Assembly: GCF_041222825.1 (NCBI RefSeq)
Contig: NZ_CP139482.1
Location: 1,271,001 to 1,335,000 of the forward strand
Source of the DNA: Candidatus Thalassolituus haligoni
GTDB taxonomy: Bacteria; Pseudomonadota; Gammaproteobacteria; Pseudomonadales; Oceanobacteraceae
Length of the DNA stretch: 64,000 bases
Direction of reading: 5' to 3'
Shown here: piece after piece, positions 9,672-19,589 of the stretch
How the letters are laid out: each line of letters opens with the position of its first letter
Position numbering within the stretch: the stretch's first letter is position 1
Made by a program: the position numbers and the translations under genes
The notes under the pieces: generated by a model
What the model saw: only the letters and a program-made list of their open reading frames with translations
Databases searched by the model: none
Told to the model about the DNA's origin: nothing

Positions 9672-10034
9672 ATGGCGAGTATTTTAGCGGTCGACGATTC
9701 TGCATCGATGCGCCAAATGGTGTCTTTTACATTGAAAGGCGCGGGGTATCAGGTCAAGGAAGCCTGTGATGGGGTGGAGGCGTTGGCGGAAGCCCGGCGT
9801 GGCAAATACGACCTTGTCCTGTCTGACGTCAATATGCCAAACATGAATGGCATCGAGTTGGTTAAAGAATTACGCCAACTGTCCGATTACAGGTTTACAC
9901 CGGTGCTGATGTTGACGACGGAATCCGCTGGCGACATCAAAATACAGGGTAAACAAGCAGGGGCAACCGGCTGGATCGTCAAGCCGTTTAATCCGGAGCA
10001 ACTGTTAAGCACCATCAAACGCGTATTGGGGTAA
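9672..10034 (+). CDS. cheY: CheY-type response regulator
   Basis: A single receiver domain of 120 residues with the acidic pocket D8-D9, phosphoacceptor D52 (LVLSDVNMPNMNG), the conserved Thr in LTTE and the Lys in VKPF. The start is taken at 9672, where GGAG lies about 7 nt upstream; an in-frame ATG at 9633 lacks this and would add 13 non-conserved residues. It sits directly upstream of cheA, its presumed kinase. No CheZ phosphatase gene is present in the window. Whether it binds the flagellar switch or acts as a phosphate sink cannot be told from sequence. Confidence 0.92.
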   Translation: MASILAVDDSASMRQMVSFTLKGAGYQVKEACDGVEALAEARRGKYDLVLSDVNMPNMNGIELVKELRQLSDYRFTPVLMLTTESAGDIKIQGKQAGATGWIVKPFNPEQLLSTIKRVLG

Positions 10035-10038
10035 AGAC

Positions 10039-12267
10039 ATGAGCATCGATCTGTCCCAGTTTCATCAAGTGTTCTTCGAGGAGAGTTTCGAAGGTCTTGA
10101 TATTATGGAGAGCGAACTACTGGATCTGTCGCCCGACAGCGTCGATGCGGAAACGGTCAACACTATTTTTCGGGCGGCTCACAGTATCAAGGGAGGAGCC
10201 GGTACGTTTGGCTTTATGTCGGTATCGGAATTTACCCACGTGGTGGAAACCTTGCTGGACGAAATTCGCTCTGGCAAGCGAGCGTTGATACAGACTCATG
10301 TCGATCTGTTTTTACAATCGGTGGATTGTTTGCGGGCAATCTTGACCAGCCTGAAAGACAAGGAGGAGCCTGAGCCAGGTCGGTCTGCAGAGTTAAAAAC
10401 CGAATTTGAAGCGATTCTGGCTGCTCAGCCGGGCCAGCTCGTTGAGACTGAGGTTCAGGATGATGACGGCGTAACTCCAGACGGACACGGCGTTGCCGAG
10501 GTCTTGGGTTGGCGTGTTCATTTTGTGCCTGCCAGAGATATGCTGCAAACCGGCAATGAGCCGTTTCGGATGTTTCGCGAACTCGCCGCTCTGGTGCCTG
10601 AAGGCCAGTTCAGCGTCCTTGCTGATACCCGCGCTATTCCTGAGTTTACCGCTATGAATCCAGAGCTGTGTTATCTCCGCTGGACTCTGACGCTGGCAGG
10701 TGCCGTGGCCAGGGAAGATATCGAAACGGTCTTTGAGTGGATCGCGGACGACTGTCAGATTGATTATCAGCCACTGGCTGAATGCGCTTTGGCTGATGAT
10801 ACTGTTGAAGTTGAGCATTCTGATGGTGTTCAGGACTCTCCTCCGAATTTGTCCCCGAACGGTATCCAGGCCGACACCCATCACAACACTCGTCATAACG
10901 AAGCCACAGGGACGGCAACGGCTGTTACCGTAACGGATATGGCGACCATTGCCGATCTAACGGTGGTTAGCAATGCTGTTGCAGCAGCTGTTACGCTACC
11001 GACCGGGGCAGCAGACAAGCCTGCTCCAGTGAAAGCGACCAAAACCTCAAAAACCGCCAAAAGCACCGATCCGTCATCCATCCGGGTATCGATCGACAAG
11101 GTCGACAGCCTGATCAATATGGTTGGGGAGCTGGTCATTACCCAGTCGATGCTGGGCCAGCTGGGGCAGGATTTTGATATGAGCCGACTGGCCCGTTTGC
11201 AGGAAGGATTATCGCAACTGGAACAAAACACCCGCGAGCTGCAAGAAAGTGTGATGAAAATCCGCATGATGCCGATCAGCTTTGTCTTCAGTCGTTTTCC
11301 GCGACTGGTACGTGATCTGGGTAACCAGTTAGGCAAAAAGGTCAATCTGGTGATGCTGGGAGAAAACACCGAGCTGGATAAAACCGTGATGGAAAAAATC
11401 GGCGATCCGCTGGTACATCTGGTGCGCAACTCCCTCGATCATGGTCTCGAAGTGACGGCCAAGCGCCTCGAAGCGGGTAAAAACGAAGGTGGCACCATCA
11501 CCCTTAATGCCTTTCATCAGGGTGGCAATATCGTCATTGAAGTACGTGATGACGGTGCTGGACTCAATGAAGACCGAATTCTGCAGAAAGCCAAAGAACG
11601 GGGTCTGGTGGCCGCCAATGCGGAATTGACCCCGGAAGAAATTCACCAGCTTATTTTCCTGCCCGGTTTTTCCACCGCCGATATCGTCAGCGACATCTCC
11701 GGTCGTGGTGTGGGGATGGACGTGGTGCGCCGCAATATCAACGAGCTCAACGGCACCATCGAAGTGAAGTCGCAGCAAGGTAAAGGCTCTACTTTTGTGA
11801 TTCGGCTACCGCTGACACTGGCGATTCTGGACGGCCAGCTGGTGGCCGTCTGCAAACAGACTTACATCTTCCCGCTGGTGTCGATTGTGGAATCCATTCA
11901 GCTGCAAAAGCAGACACTCAACAATATCACCGGCAGCCAGCCTGTCATGAAGCTGCGTGACGAATACATACCGATTATCCGTCTCGATCAGGTGTTCAAC
12001 TTGCGCCCTCCGGGCGAGTACCCCGACGAGGCCATGCTGGTCGTGGTGGAAGGCGACAACGAGAAAATCGGCATTGTCGTTGACGATTTGCTCGGCCAGC
12101 AGCAAGTAGTGATCAAGAGTCTGGAACAGAACTATCAGAAAGTCGGCGGCGTCTCCGGTGCCACGATTCTGGGTGATGGCACAGTGGCGCTGATTATCGA
12201 TATATCCGGTGTCGGCAAAAAAATGGATGGCCGGACAAGTACGTCCGGTGCAGAAGCAGCAGCGTAG
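10039..12267 (+). CDS. cheA: chemotaxis histidine kinase CheA
   Basis: CheA (742 residues) phosphorylates CheY and CheB in response to chemoreceptors. The P1/Hpt domain carries the phosphorylated His48 in FRAAHSIKGGAGT. A long variable linker follows, then the dimerisation helix pair from about 346, the ATPase domain with N box (HLVRNSLDHGLE, about 459), G1 (DDGAGL) and G2 (GRGVGMD, about 554), and a C-terminal CheW-like P5 domain. All catalytic boxes are intact. It begins 4 bp after cheY and is followed by cheW after 9 bp, consistent with one transcript. Confidence 0.97.
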   Translation: MSIDLSQFHQVFFEESFEGLDIMESELLDLSPDSVDAETVNTIFRAAHSIKGGAGTFGFMSVSEFTHVVETLLDEIRSGKRALIQTHVDLFLQSVDCLRAILTSLKDKEEPEPGRSAELKTEFEAILAAQPGQLVETEVQDDDGVTPDGHGVAEVLGWRVHFVPARDMLQTGNEPFRMFRELAALVPEGQFSVLADTRAIPEFTAMNPELCYLRWTLTLAGAVAREDIETVFEWIADDCQIDYQPLAECALADDTVEVEHSDGVQDSPPNLSPNGIQADTHHNTRHNEATGTATAVTVTDMATIADLTVVSNAVAAAVTLPTGAADKPAPVKATKTSKTAKSTDPSSIRVSIDKVDSLINMVGELVITQSMLGQLGQDFDMSRLARLQEGLSQLEQNTRELQESVMKIRMMPISFVFSRFPRLVRDLGNQLGKKVNLVMLGENTELDKTVMEKIGDPLVHLVRNSLDHGLEVTAKRLEAGKNEGGTITLNAFHQGGNIVIEVRDDGAGLNEDRILQKAKERGLVAANAELTPEEIHQLIFLPGFSTADIVSDISGRGVGMDVVRRNINELNGTIEVKSQQGKGSTFVIRLPLTLAILDGQLVAVCKQTYIFPLVSIVESIQLQKQTLNNITGSQPVMKLRDEYIPIIRLDQVFNLRPPGEYPDEAMLVVVEGDNEKIGIVVDDLLGQQQVVIKSLEQNYQKVGGVSGATILGDGTVALIIDISGVGKKMDGRTSTSGAEAAA

Positions 12268-12276
12268 GTAAAGACG

Positions 12277-12771
12277 ATGACAGCAACCGAAACAGTCGTG
12301 ACGGAAAGCGCCTCGCAGGGTGAACAGCAGTACCTGACGTTCATTATGGCAGGAGAGGAATATGGCGTAGATATTCTTGCCGTACAGGAAATTCGCGGCT
12401 GGGAAGAATCCACCGTCATTCCGAATTCGCCCCGTTACATCAAGGGCGTGATCAATTTGCGCGGCACCATTGTGCCGATTATGGATTTGCGTGTGCGCTT
12501 TGGTTTACCAACGGTGGAGTACAGCCCGGTGACCGTGGTGATTATCCTGAAAGTGGATAATCCGAGCGAGCGGGTGATGGGCATTGTGGTCGACGCCGTC
12601 TCCGATGTGTACACCATTGCTCAATGCGATACCCGCAAAGCCCCTGAGTTGAGCGAAGACGGTAACTCGGTCTTTCTGCAAGGCCTGGTCAATGTGAATG
12701 ACAAAATGGTGATTTTGCTGGACGTGGAGTCCTTGCTTTGTGTGCCAGGATCATTGGTCACCCACCTCTAA
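12277..12771 (+). CDS. cheW: chemotaxis coupling protein CheW
   Basis: A 164-residue CheW domain that links chemoreceptors to CheA. Recognisable features are the YLTFIMAGEEYGVDI opening, the VIPNSPRYIKGVINLRG segment that contacts the receptor tip, and VVDAVSDVYTI. Length is typical. It lies between cheA and the MCP gene, so it probably couples those two products. Confidence 0.96.
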   Translation: MTATETVVTESASQGEQQYLTFIMAGEEYGVDILAVQEIRGWEESTVIPNSPRYIKGVINLRGTIVPIMDLRVRFGLPTVEYSPVTVVIILKVDNPSERVMGIVVDAVSDVYTIAQCDTRKAPELSEDGNSVFLQGLVNVNDKMVILLDVESLLCVPGSLVTHL

Positions 12772-12810
12772 CCACAACCTGTTTCAAGTACTGCTGGAAG
12801 GACAGAAATT

Positions 12811-14775
12811 ATGAGCTTTCTGAAGAAGATGTTTGCACCGGAAGTCGACACGGCTCAACTCGAAAAAATCCGCGAGCTGGAAGCCAAGGTCGAGGCACTC
12901 GACAAGAGTCAGGCGGTGATCGAATTTAATATGGATGGCACCATCATTAGCGCCAACGATAACTTCCTTGGTGCCATGGGCTATCGGCTGGATGAAATCC
13001 AGGGCAATCATCATCGTTTGTTTGTTGACCCTGAGTTTGCCGAAAGTGCGGAGTACCGCCGCTTCTGGGATGCCCTGAATCGCGGCCAATTCCAGCAGGC
13101 CGAATATTTGCGGATTGGTAAAAACGGCAGGGAAGTCTGGATTCAGGCGTCCTATAACCCGATCGTGGATGAAGAGGGTAAACCCTATAAAGTGGTCAAG
13201 TACGCAACGGACATCACTGCCCAGAAGTTGCAAGCCAAAGAAAACGAATACAACTCCAACATCGCCAATGCGCTGAAAGTGTGTCAGGCGGGGGTGATGC
13301 TGGCGGACAATGATCTCAACATTGTGTATCTCAATGACGAAGTAACTACCATGCTGCGTTACCGGGAAGAAGCGCTGAAAAAGGGCTTGCCCAACTTCAG
13401 CATTGATACCTTGCTCGGCAGTAATGTGGATATTTTCCATAAAAATCCGGCTCGCCAGCGAGGTATGCTGAGTAACCTGAACGAACCGCTGCGAACCAGT
13501 TTTGAGGTAAACGGGCTGACCATGGCCTTGATTGCATCGCCGTGGGTTGATGCCTCCGGGCAGCGGCTGGGTACCATTGTCGAATGGCAAGACCGTACGG
13601 AAGAAGTGCGAGCCGAAAAAGAAATCGATGCCATTGTCGATGCCGCCTCCAATGGCGACCTGTCGCGTCGAATTCAAACCGCTGGCAAACAGGGGTTCCA
13701 GCTGAAACTGGCAGAAGGTCTGAACCGTTTGCTGACCATCTCTGACAGCGTGGTGAGCGATACCATACGGGTGTTCGATGCCCTGGCGCATGGCAATCTG
13801 ACCCGGCGTATCGATGATGATTATCACGGCTCGTTTGACAAGCTCAAGCAGGATGCCAACGCCACCGTTGAACGCCTGACCGACATTATTACCGGCATTC
13901 GTGAATCGGCGTCGACGGTATCGACCGGTGCCAGTGAAATTGCCCAGGGCAACGCCGATCTCAGTCGCCGCACGGAATCCCAGGCTTCCAGCCTGGAGGA
14001 AACTGCTTCCAGCATGGAAGAAATGACCAGTGCGGTGAAACAAACCAGTGAAAACTCGGTACACGCCAACGAACTGGCTTCGACCGCCAAGCAAAAAGCC
14101 ATGGCTGGTGGTCAGGTGGTCAGCAAGGCCGTCACTGCAATGGATGAGATTAACAGCGCCAGCAAGAAGATTGCTGACATCATCGGAGTGATCGACGAGA
14201 TTGCTTTCCAGACCAATCTGTTGGCCTTGAATGCCGCTGTTGAAGCTGCACGGGCTGGCGAGCAAGGCCGTGGTTTTGCCGTGGTGGCGGGAGAGGTTCG
14301 TAACCTGGCCCAGCGCTCGGCCGGTGCCGCCAAAGAAATCAAGGATCTGATCCGTGACAGTGTCGACAAGGTGGATGCCGGTACGTCTCTGGTGAACGAA
14401 TCCGGTCGCACGCTGAATGACATTATTGAAGCAGTGGATCGGGTGTCAGAAATGATCCGCGAAATCAGCACTGCGGCACGGGAGCAGTCATCCGGTATCG
14501 AACAGGTCAACAGTGCAGTGTCCCAAATGGACGAAATGACCCAGCAAAACGCCGCCCTGGTGGAAGAAGCTTCCGCTGCTGGCGAAGCCATGGCAGAGCA
14601 GGCCCGTTCGATGATGGAAATGATGGAGTTTTTTACCCTCAGTACCGCCACACCAATGAACCATGCCGCACTCCGGGCGCCCGCTGTGACACCGGCACGG
14701 GTCAGACCGGCGGCCTCAACAAAAGCAGCATCCGCGTTGTCGGTGAGTGATGACGACGATTGGGCGGAGTTCTGA
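12811..14775 (+). CDS. cytoplasmic PAS-domain methyl-accepting chemotaxis protein
   Basis: A 654-residue chemoreceptor with no membrane segment. Residues about 30-140 and 150-270 form two PAS domains, the second with the receptor-type stretch [19 protein letters not shown]-like region follows, and the signalling domain has the conserved hairpin tip ([20 protein letters not shown]). The C-terminus ends in DWAEF, matching the x-W-x-x-F pentapeptide that tethers CheR and sometimes CheB or CheD in other receptors. PAS domains suggest an intracellular redox, energy or ligand signal; the ligand is unknown. The arrangement resembles the Pseudomonas Aer2/McpB receptor encoded in its Che2 cluster. cheR begins 3 bp downstream. 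Confidence 0.94.
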   Translation: MSFLKKMFAPEVDTAQLEKIRELEAKVEALDKSQAVIEFNMDGTIISANDNFLGAMGYRLDEIQGNHHRLFVDPEFAESAEYRRFWDALNRGQFQQAEYLRIGKNGREVWIQASYNPIVDEEGKPYKVVKYATDITAQKLQAKENEYNSNIANALKVCQAGVMLADNDLNIVYLNDEVTTMLRYREEALKKGLPNFSIDTLLGSNVDIFHKNPARQRGMLSNLNEPLRTSFEVNGLTMALIASPWVDASGQRLGTIVEWQDRTEEVRAEKEIDAIVDAASNGDLSRRIQTAGKQGFQLKLAEGLNRLLTISDSVVSDTIRVFDALAHGNLTRRIDDDYHGSFDKLKQDANATVERLTDIITGIRESASTVSTGASEIAQGNADLSRRTESQASSLEETASSMEEMTSAVKQTSENSVHANELASTAKQKAMAGGQVVSKAVTAMDEINSASKKIADIIGVIDEIAFQTNLLALNAAVEAARAGEQGRGFAVVAGEVRNLAQRSAGAAKEIKDLIRDSVDKVDAGTSLVNESGRTLNDIIEAVDRVSEMIREISTAAREQSSGIEQVNSAVSQMDEMTQQNAALVEEASAAGEAMAEQARSMMEMMEFFTLSTATPMNHAALRAPAVTPARVRPAASTKAASALSVSDDDDWAEF

Positions 14776-14778
14776 CTC

Positions 14779-15645
14779 ATGGCGAATGCGGCAACAGTGA
14801 GCGTTGATCGTTCGACGGATGGTAACGAACCCGAATTTGATATGACAGACAGGGATTTTAATACCATTGCTGAATTAGCTGATCGTCATACCGGGATCGT
14901 ACTGGGGCCGCACAAACGCACCATGGTCTATGGCCGTATTGCCCGGCGTATCCGGGCGACGGGGTTGGTCAGTTTTCAGCGTTACCTTGCTTATCTGGAG
15001 CAGCACCCGGATCAGGAGCTGTCCCATTTTATCAATGCAATCACGACCAATCTGACCTCGTTTTTTCGTGAGCCACACCATTTTCATTTTCTCGATCAGC
15101 AGCTGTTGCCTCGGCTGAAGCTAAAGAACAGCGCCAGCAAGCGGCTGAGAATCTGGTCAGCAGGTTGCTCGATAGGCCAGGAAGCCTACACCATCGCGAT
15201 CAGTGTTTTACGCGCCGGGTTTCCAAAAGACTGGGACATCCGCATTTTGGCGACGGATCTGGATTCCAATGTGCTGGCAACCGGCGAGCAGGGAATCTAT
15301 CCGCTTGATCATATCGAGTCGCTCGACGCGGAGGTAAAGCGCAACCATTTTCGTCCGACCCCGGATGGCCGCTCGGTACAGATCAATGCCGACTTGCGCA
15401 ACATGGTGCACTTCAAGCGTTTGAACCTGCTGGAATCATGGCCGATGAATGGGCCGTTTGATCTGATTTTTTGCCGCAACGTGGTGATTTATTTTAACAA
15501 GGACTCACAACGGATGCTGTTTGACCATTTCGCGGACTACCTGGCCGCTGACGGCCATTTATGTATCGGCCATTCCGAAAACCTGGCGGGTGTCAGCGAG
15601 CGTTTTCAGCCACTGGGTCAAACCGTCTACCGGAAAATCAGATGA
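14779..15645 (+). CDS. cheR: chemoreceptor glutamate methyltransferase CheR
   Basis: CheR (288 residues) uses S-adenosylmethionine to methylate glutamates of the chemoreceptor during adaptation. An N-terminal helical domain is followed by the Rossmann-like domain with the SAM motif RIWSAGCSIGQEAYTIAI and the segment FDLIFCRNVVIYF. It starts right after the MCP, whose C-terminal DWAEF could be its docking site. Its TGA overlaps the cheD ATG (ATGA), implying coupled translation. Confidence 0.96.
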   Translation: MANAATVSVDRSTDGNEPEFDMTDRDFNTIAELADRHTGIVLGPHKRTMVYGRIARRIRATGLVSFQRYLAYLEQHPDQELSHFINAITTNLTSFFREPHHFHFLDQQLLPRLKLKNSASKRLRIWSAGCSIGQEAYTIAISVLRAGFPKDWDIRILATDLDSNVLATGEQGIYPLDHIESLDAEVKRNHFRPTPDGRSVQINADLRNMVHFKRLNLLESWPMNGPFDLIFCRNVVIYFNKDSQRMLFDHFADYLAADGHLCIGHSENLAGVSERFQPLGQTVYRKIR

Positions 15646-16295
15646 GAGTTTTTGCTGAACAGCCAGTCCAGCCTCCTGTCAGTCAGGGTTTTGAACACGT
15701 CAACCGTTACTGGGACGATGTGCACAAGGTCTGGACGGCAAAAATACTGCCCGGTGAATTTTATGTATCGACCACGGGTGAAATGGTGGTCACTGTACTG
15801 GGTTCCTGTATCTCTGCCTGTGTGCGGGACAAGGTCAGAGGCATCGGTGGCATGAACCATTTTATGTTGCCGGAACAAACGGAATATTCCTCGGACGTCT
15901 GGGGTGGAAATCCGGGAACCTCGGCATCGCGGTATGGCAATTGGGCGATGGAGTTTCTGATTAACGAGATTCTCAAACGTGGCGGCCGCAAGGAAAATAT
16001 GGAAATCAAGTTGTTTGGCGGTGGCCAGATGATTGCGTCAATGACTGATATTGGCCAGCGTAATATCCTTTTTGCCTATAACTATCTTGCCAATGAAGGG
16101 CTTACCGTATCGGCAGCAGATGTGGGCGACGTGTTTGCCCGCAAGGTGCTGTATTTCCCGGACACGGGGGCGGTCAAGGTGCGCCGCATCCGCGATATGA
16201 AGAACAACACCTTGCTGGATCGGGAAACCCGATACCGCAAGGAAGTGGAGCAGACGGCCAGCTCACCAATCGGCGGTGGGATTGACCTGTTCTGA
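15642..16295 (+). CDS. cheD: chemoreceptor glutamine deamidase CheD
   Basis: CheD deamidates specific receptor glutamines to glutamate. The protein is 217 residues from the ATG that overlaps the cheR stop; an upstream start inside cheR is unlikely. The catalytic Cys56 lies in VLGSCISACV and His73 in GMNHFMLP, as in the family. The N-terminal 40 residues are longer than in minimal CheD proteins. It sits between cheR and cheB, completing the adaptation set. Confidence 0.95.
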   Translation: MRVFAEQPVQPPVSQGFEHVNRYWDDVHKVWTAKILPGEFYVSTTGEMVVTVLGSCISACVRDKVRGIGGMNHFMLPEQTEYSSDVWGGNPGTSASRYGNWAMEFLINEILKRGGRKENMEIKLFGGGQMIASMTDIGQRNILFAYNYLANEGLTVSAADVGDVFARKVLYFPDTGAVKVRRIRDMKNNTLLDRETRYRKEVEQTASSPIGGGIDLF

Positions 16296-16349
16296 GCGCA
16301 CGATTCACGTGCCCTGTTGCGTTTTTCACCTTTTCTCTGGAGCTGAGGC

Positions 16350-17402
16350 ATGGCTGATGTTCGTGTGCTGGTTGTTGATGATTCAGCACTGATACGCAAA
16401 ATGCTGACCCAGATCCTGTCGGAAGCAAAGGGCATAGAGGTCGTAGGGACGGCACACGATCCGCTGATTGCCCGTGACAAGATCAAGCAACTCAACCCGG
16501 ATGTGCTGACTCTGGATGTGGAAATGCCACGCATGAACGGCCTGCAGTTTCTCCGTAATCTGATGCGATTACGGCCCATGCCGGTCATTATGGTGTCGAC
16601 ATTAACGGCGGTCGGTGCCCCAGTCACGCTGGAGGCACTGGAGATTGGCGCGCTCGATTACTTGGCCAAACCGCAACTCGGCAACGAGCAGCATTTTCAG
16701 CTGTTTGCCCGCCAGCTGGTGGAAAAGGTACGCATGGCCGCGACAGCACGGGTACAGCCGCTGCAGAAGTTTCATGCGTTACGTTTTGCTCCGAAGGTCA
16801 AACCGGCAGCGGCAGCGGCAGCGGCAGCGGCTTATCGGCGCTGGATTGTGCTGGGTGCTTCCACCGGCGGTACTGAGGCGATCAAGACGTTGCTCAGCCA
16901 GGTGTCGGCGCAATGTCCGCCGATGCTGATCACCCAACATATTCCCGAAGTGTTCAGTGCTTCATTTGCTCAGCGACTGAATACCATACTGGAGCCTGAA
17001 GTGCTGGAAGCCAGCAATGGTCTGGAGGTTTGTGCTGGTCGGGTTATTATTGCCCATGGTTCACATCATTTGACGTTTCGTCGCGATGGAACCGCCATTC
17101 GTTGCATACTGTCTGACAGCGCCCCCGTCAATCGTCACCGACCTTCGGTTGACGTGATGTTTGATGCAATTACGGCGGTTAAACCCGCGCAGGAGCTGGT
17201 GGCAGTGATGTTGACCGGCATGGGGTGCGATGGGGCCAGTGCGATAAAGCGGCTGCATCAGTCCGGTACTCGCACCGTGGTGCAGGATGAAACCTCATCG
17301 GTGGTGTGGGGGATGCCAGGAGCCGTCGTTGACATTGGCGCAGCAGATCATGTCTTGCCACTGGACAAAATTGCTACTTGTATGCTGGATCTGGCTAAAT
17401 AA
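16350..17402 (+). CDS. cheB: chemotaxis methylesterase CheB
   Basis: CheB (350 residues) removes receptor methyl groups when its receiver domain is phosphorylated by CheA. The receiver has D56 (LTLDVEMPRMNG). The esterase domain shows the catalytic triad S171 (GASTGGT), H197 (QHIPEVF) and D294 (GMGCDGA). The linker contains a run of nine Ala encoded by a GCA/GCG repeat, longer than usual. It is the last gene of the chemosensory block; a 143-bp gap separates it from the next STAS gene. Confidence 0.96.
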   Translation: MADVRVLVVDDSALIRKMLTQILSEAKGIEVVGTAHDPLIARDKIKQLNPDVLTLDVEMPRMNGLQFLRNLMRLRPMPVIMVSTLTAVGAPVTLEALEIGALDYLAKPQLGNEQHFQLFARQLVEKVRMAATARVQPLQKFHALRFAPKVKPAAAAAAAAAYRRWIVLGASTGGTEAIKTLLSQVSAQCPPMLITQHIPEVFSASFAQRLNTILEPEVLEASNGLEVCAGRVIIAHGSHHLTFRRDGTAIRCILSDSAPVNRHRPSVDVMFDAITAVKPAQELVAVMLTGMGCDGASAIKRLHQSGTRTVVQDETSSVVWGMPGAVVDIGAADHVLPLDKIATCMLDLAK

Positions 17403-17545
17403 AGTGGCGGCGAGCCGTGCAAATCCGTTAGCGTATGCTAAATATTGAGTATGTATACCCGCCCTGCAGTCCGTGCGATCACGGTCAGGGTGAGACAAAC
17501 CGTTTGGGAGCGACAGCTCTCATCATTGAATAAGGTGATAGATAA

Positions 17546-17851
17546 ATGTCTGTAGAAACCGCAGTGTCTGATGATGCCAAGCAACTGACGATCAAGGTAT
17601 CTGGCCGTTTTGACTTCAGTGCGCATCAAGCGTTCCGGGATGCCTATGAAGCCCAGCAGCCAGCGGCGCTTCGTTACGTGATTGATCTGGCAGAAACCTC
17701 CTATCTCGATAGCTCTGCTTTAGGGATGTTATTGCTGTTACGGGATCACGCCGGTGGTGATGGTGCCGATATCAGCATCACGAATTGCAATCAGGATGTG
17801 AAAAAAATCCTGACCATTTCCAATTTTGAGCAATTGTTCAGTATCCAATGA
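17546..17851 (+). CDS. hsbA: STAS anti-anti-sigma protein, HsbA-like
   Basis: A 101-residue STAS domain with the phospho-switch motif YLDSSALGMLLLL; the candidate serine is Ser56, directly after the aspartate as in SpoIIAA. In Pseudomonas aeruginosa, HsbA is the output of the HptB-HsbR pathway and binds the anti-sigma factor FlgM or the diguanylate cyclase HsbD depending on phosphorylation. The HsbR-like and HptB-like genes follow immediately, which supports the name. The symbol is assigned by synteny and domain type. Confidence 0.85.
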   Translation: MSVETAVSDDAKQLTIKVSGRFDFSAHQAFRDAYEAQQPAALRYVIDLAETSYLDSSALGMLLLLRDHAGGDGADISITNCNQDVKKILTISNFEQLFSIQ

Positions 17852-17861
17852 GGCGACCGAA

Positions 17862-19586
17862 ATGCCGCCAATCCGGATATTGATTGCGGACGACAATCAG
17901 GTCGATCGCAAGATTCTGATGCGTATTCTCCAGAATCAGGGGCATGAAATTCTGGACGCCGAAAACGGCCAGGAGGCCGTCGCTCTCTATAAAGCGGAGT
18001 CTCCCGATATCGTGTTGCTGGATGTCATCATGCCAGTGATGGACGGCAAGGAAGCAGCACGACTGATCAAGGATCATGCCGGTGAAGATCTGGTTCCGGT
18101 CATTTTTCTGACTTCCATGACGGACGCTTATGGCTTGGCGGAGTGCCTGGAAAGCGGCGGTGACGATTTTCTTAATAAACCCTATAACCCGGTTGTATTG
18201 CAGGCCAAGGTGCGATCGTTTTACCGTATGCGGGAGATGCATCAGACCCTGCAGCAACAGCGCGATACCATTGTCAGCCATAACGAACACCTGATGCATG
18301 AGCAAGAAGCTGCCAAAGCGGTGTTTGATAACGTCGCGCATCTGGGGTGTTTGTCGGCCAATAATATTCGTTATCTGATATCACCACTGGCTGTCTTTAA
18401 CGGTGATGTACTGCTGGCAGCACGACAACCCAGTGGGGCTATGAATCTGTTGTTGGGAGACTTTACCGGTCATGGATTACCCGCTGCCATTGGTGCGTTG
18501 CCACTGGCCGAGATTTTCTACGGCATGACCGCCAAAGGCTTTGGAGTGCGCGATATCATTCGCGAAATCAACCGCAAGATGAACTCGATTTTACCCATTG
18601 GTTTTTTCTGCTGCGCGGCGATGGTCGAACTGAACTTCGAGCGTAAGTCGGCGAGTGTCTGGATGGGCGGAATTCCGGATTGTTATTTGTACCGGATGGC
18701 TGATGCCTCGCTGCAAACCTTGCGCTCCGAGCACTTGCCGCTGGGGGTGTTGAGTGATTCCCGTTTTGTCGATTCGTTGCAAGAATTCACGCTGGAGCTG
18801 GGCGACCGCTTGTTGTTATGGTCCGACGGTATTCTCGAAGCACGGAATCCGGCAGGTGATATGTTTGGTCAGCACCGGCTGCAGGCGGCTATCGAATCCG
18901 CAGCCGATGCGGATACGATTTTCCCGACGATCAAGTCAGCGTTGGCAGGTTTTCAGCAAAACAGCGAGCGTGATGACGATATTACCTTGCTGGAAGTGCG
19001 GATGACGTTGCCGGAAACACTCGAAGATGATCCGAAATCCTTCGCGCTGGCGTCGGCTGCAGGGCCGATGGACTGGTCCTTCAGCTATGAGCTGGGCCCG
19101 TCCAGCCTGAGTCACTTTAATCCTCTGCCGCTGGTGATGCATATTATGATGGAGGTACCGGGCCTGCGGATGATGAGCGGCCAGTTATACACCGTCATGG
19201 CAGAACTGTTTGGTAATGCGCTGGAGCATGGGGTGTTAGGGCTGGATTCAGCCCTGAAGCGCTCTCCAGAGGGTTTTATGACGTATTATCAGCAGCGTCA
19301 GGAACGTATCGAACACTTGCAAGAGGGTTCGATACGAGTCGTGATGCACCACGAAGGTAATGGCGCATGCGGGCAGCTACGGGTTCGATTTGTTGATAGT
19401 GGTGATGGCTTTGACTATCTGGCGTTGCAGCAACGCGCTGCGGCGAATGCCCACGTGGTTGAAAAACATCAGTATTCTGGCCGGGGTATTCCTCTGGTTC
19501 ACCAGATATGCGAGTCTGTTACCTACTTTGGTAAAGGAAATGAGGTGGAGGCCGTTATTCACTGGCCCCAGCTGAGTGAGGGATAA
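17862..19586 (+). CDS. hsbR: response regulator with PP2C phosphatase and ATPase/kinase domains, HsbR-like
   Basis: A 574-residue three-part regulator. Residues 1-120 are a receiver with D10/D11 and phosphoacceptor D54. A coiled-coil linker leads to a SpoIIE/RsbU-type PP2C domain (about 165-385; GDFTGHGLPAAIGALP and DGILEARN). The C-terminus is an HATPase domain of the RsbW kind (AELFGNALEHG, about 450, and GRGIPLVHQI). In Pseudomonas this architecture belongs to HsbR, which both dephosphorylates and phosphorylates HsbA under control of HptB. The start is the ATG 11 bp after the STAS stop, with GAGG upstream. The 5' neighbour is its predicted substrate and the 3' neighbour its predicted phosphodonor. 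Confidence 0.9.
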   Translation: MPPIRILIADDNQVDRKILMRILQNQGHEILDAENGQEAVALYKAESPDIVLLDVIMPVMDGKEAARLIKDHAGEDLVPVIFLTSMTDAYGLAECLESGGDDFLNKPYNPVVLQAKVRSFYRMREMHQTLQQQRDTIVSHNEHLMHEQEAAKAVFDNVAHLGCLSANNIRYLISPLAVFNGDVLLAARQPSGAMNLLLGDFTGHGLPAAIGALPLAEIFYGMTAKGFGVRDIIREINRKMNSILPIGFFCCAAMVELNFERKSASVWMGGIPDCYLYRMADASLQTLRSEHLPLGVLSDSRFVDSLQEFTLELGDRLLLWSDGILEARNPAGDMFGQHRLQAAIESAADADTIFPTIKSALAGFQQNSERDDDITLLEVRMTLPETLEDDPKSFALASAAGPMDWSFSYELGPSSLSHFNPLPLVMHIMMEVPGLRMMSGQLYTVMAELFGNALEHGVLGLDSALKRSPEGFMTYYQQRQERIEHLQEGSIRVVMHHEGNGACGQLRVRFVDSGDGFDYLALQQRAAANAHVVEKHQYSGRGIPLVHQICESVTYFGKGNEVEAVIHWPQLSEG

Positions 19587-19589
19587 CCG

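Noticed and set aside
17403..17545. Possible sigma-28 promoter before the hsbA-like gene
   Set aside because: TAAAGT followed by GCCG was found, but the spacing is too short (about 10 instead of 15 nt).
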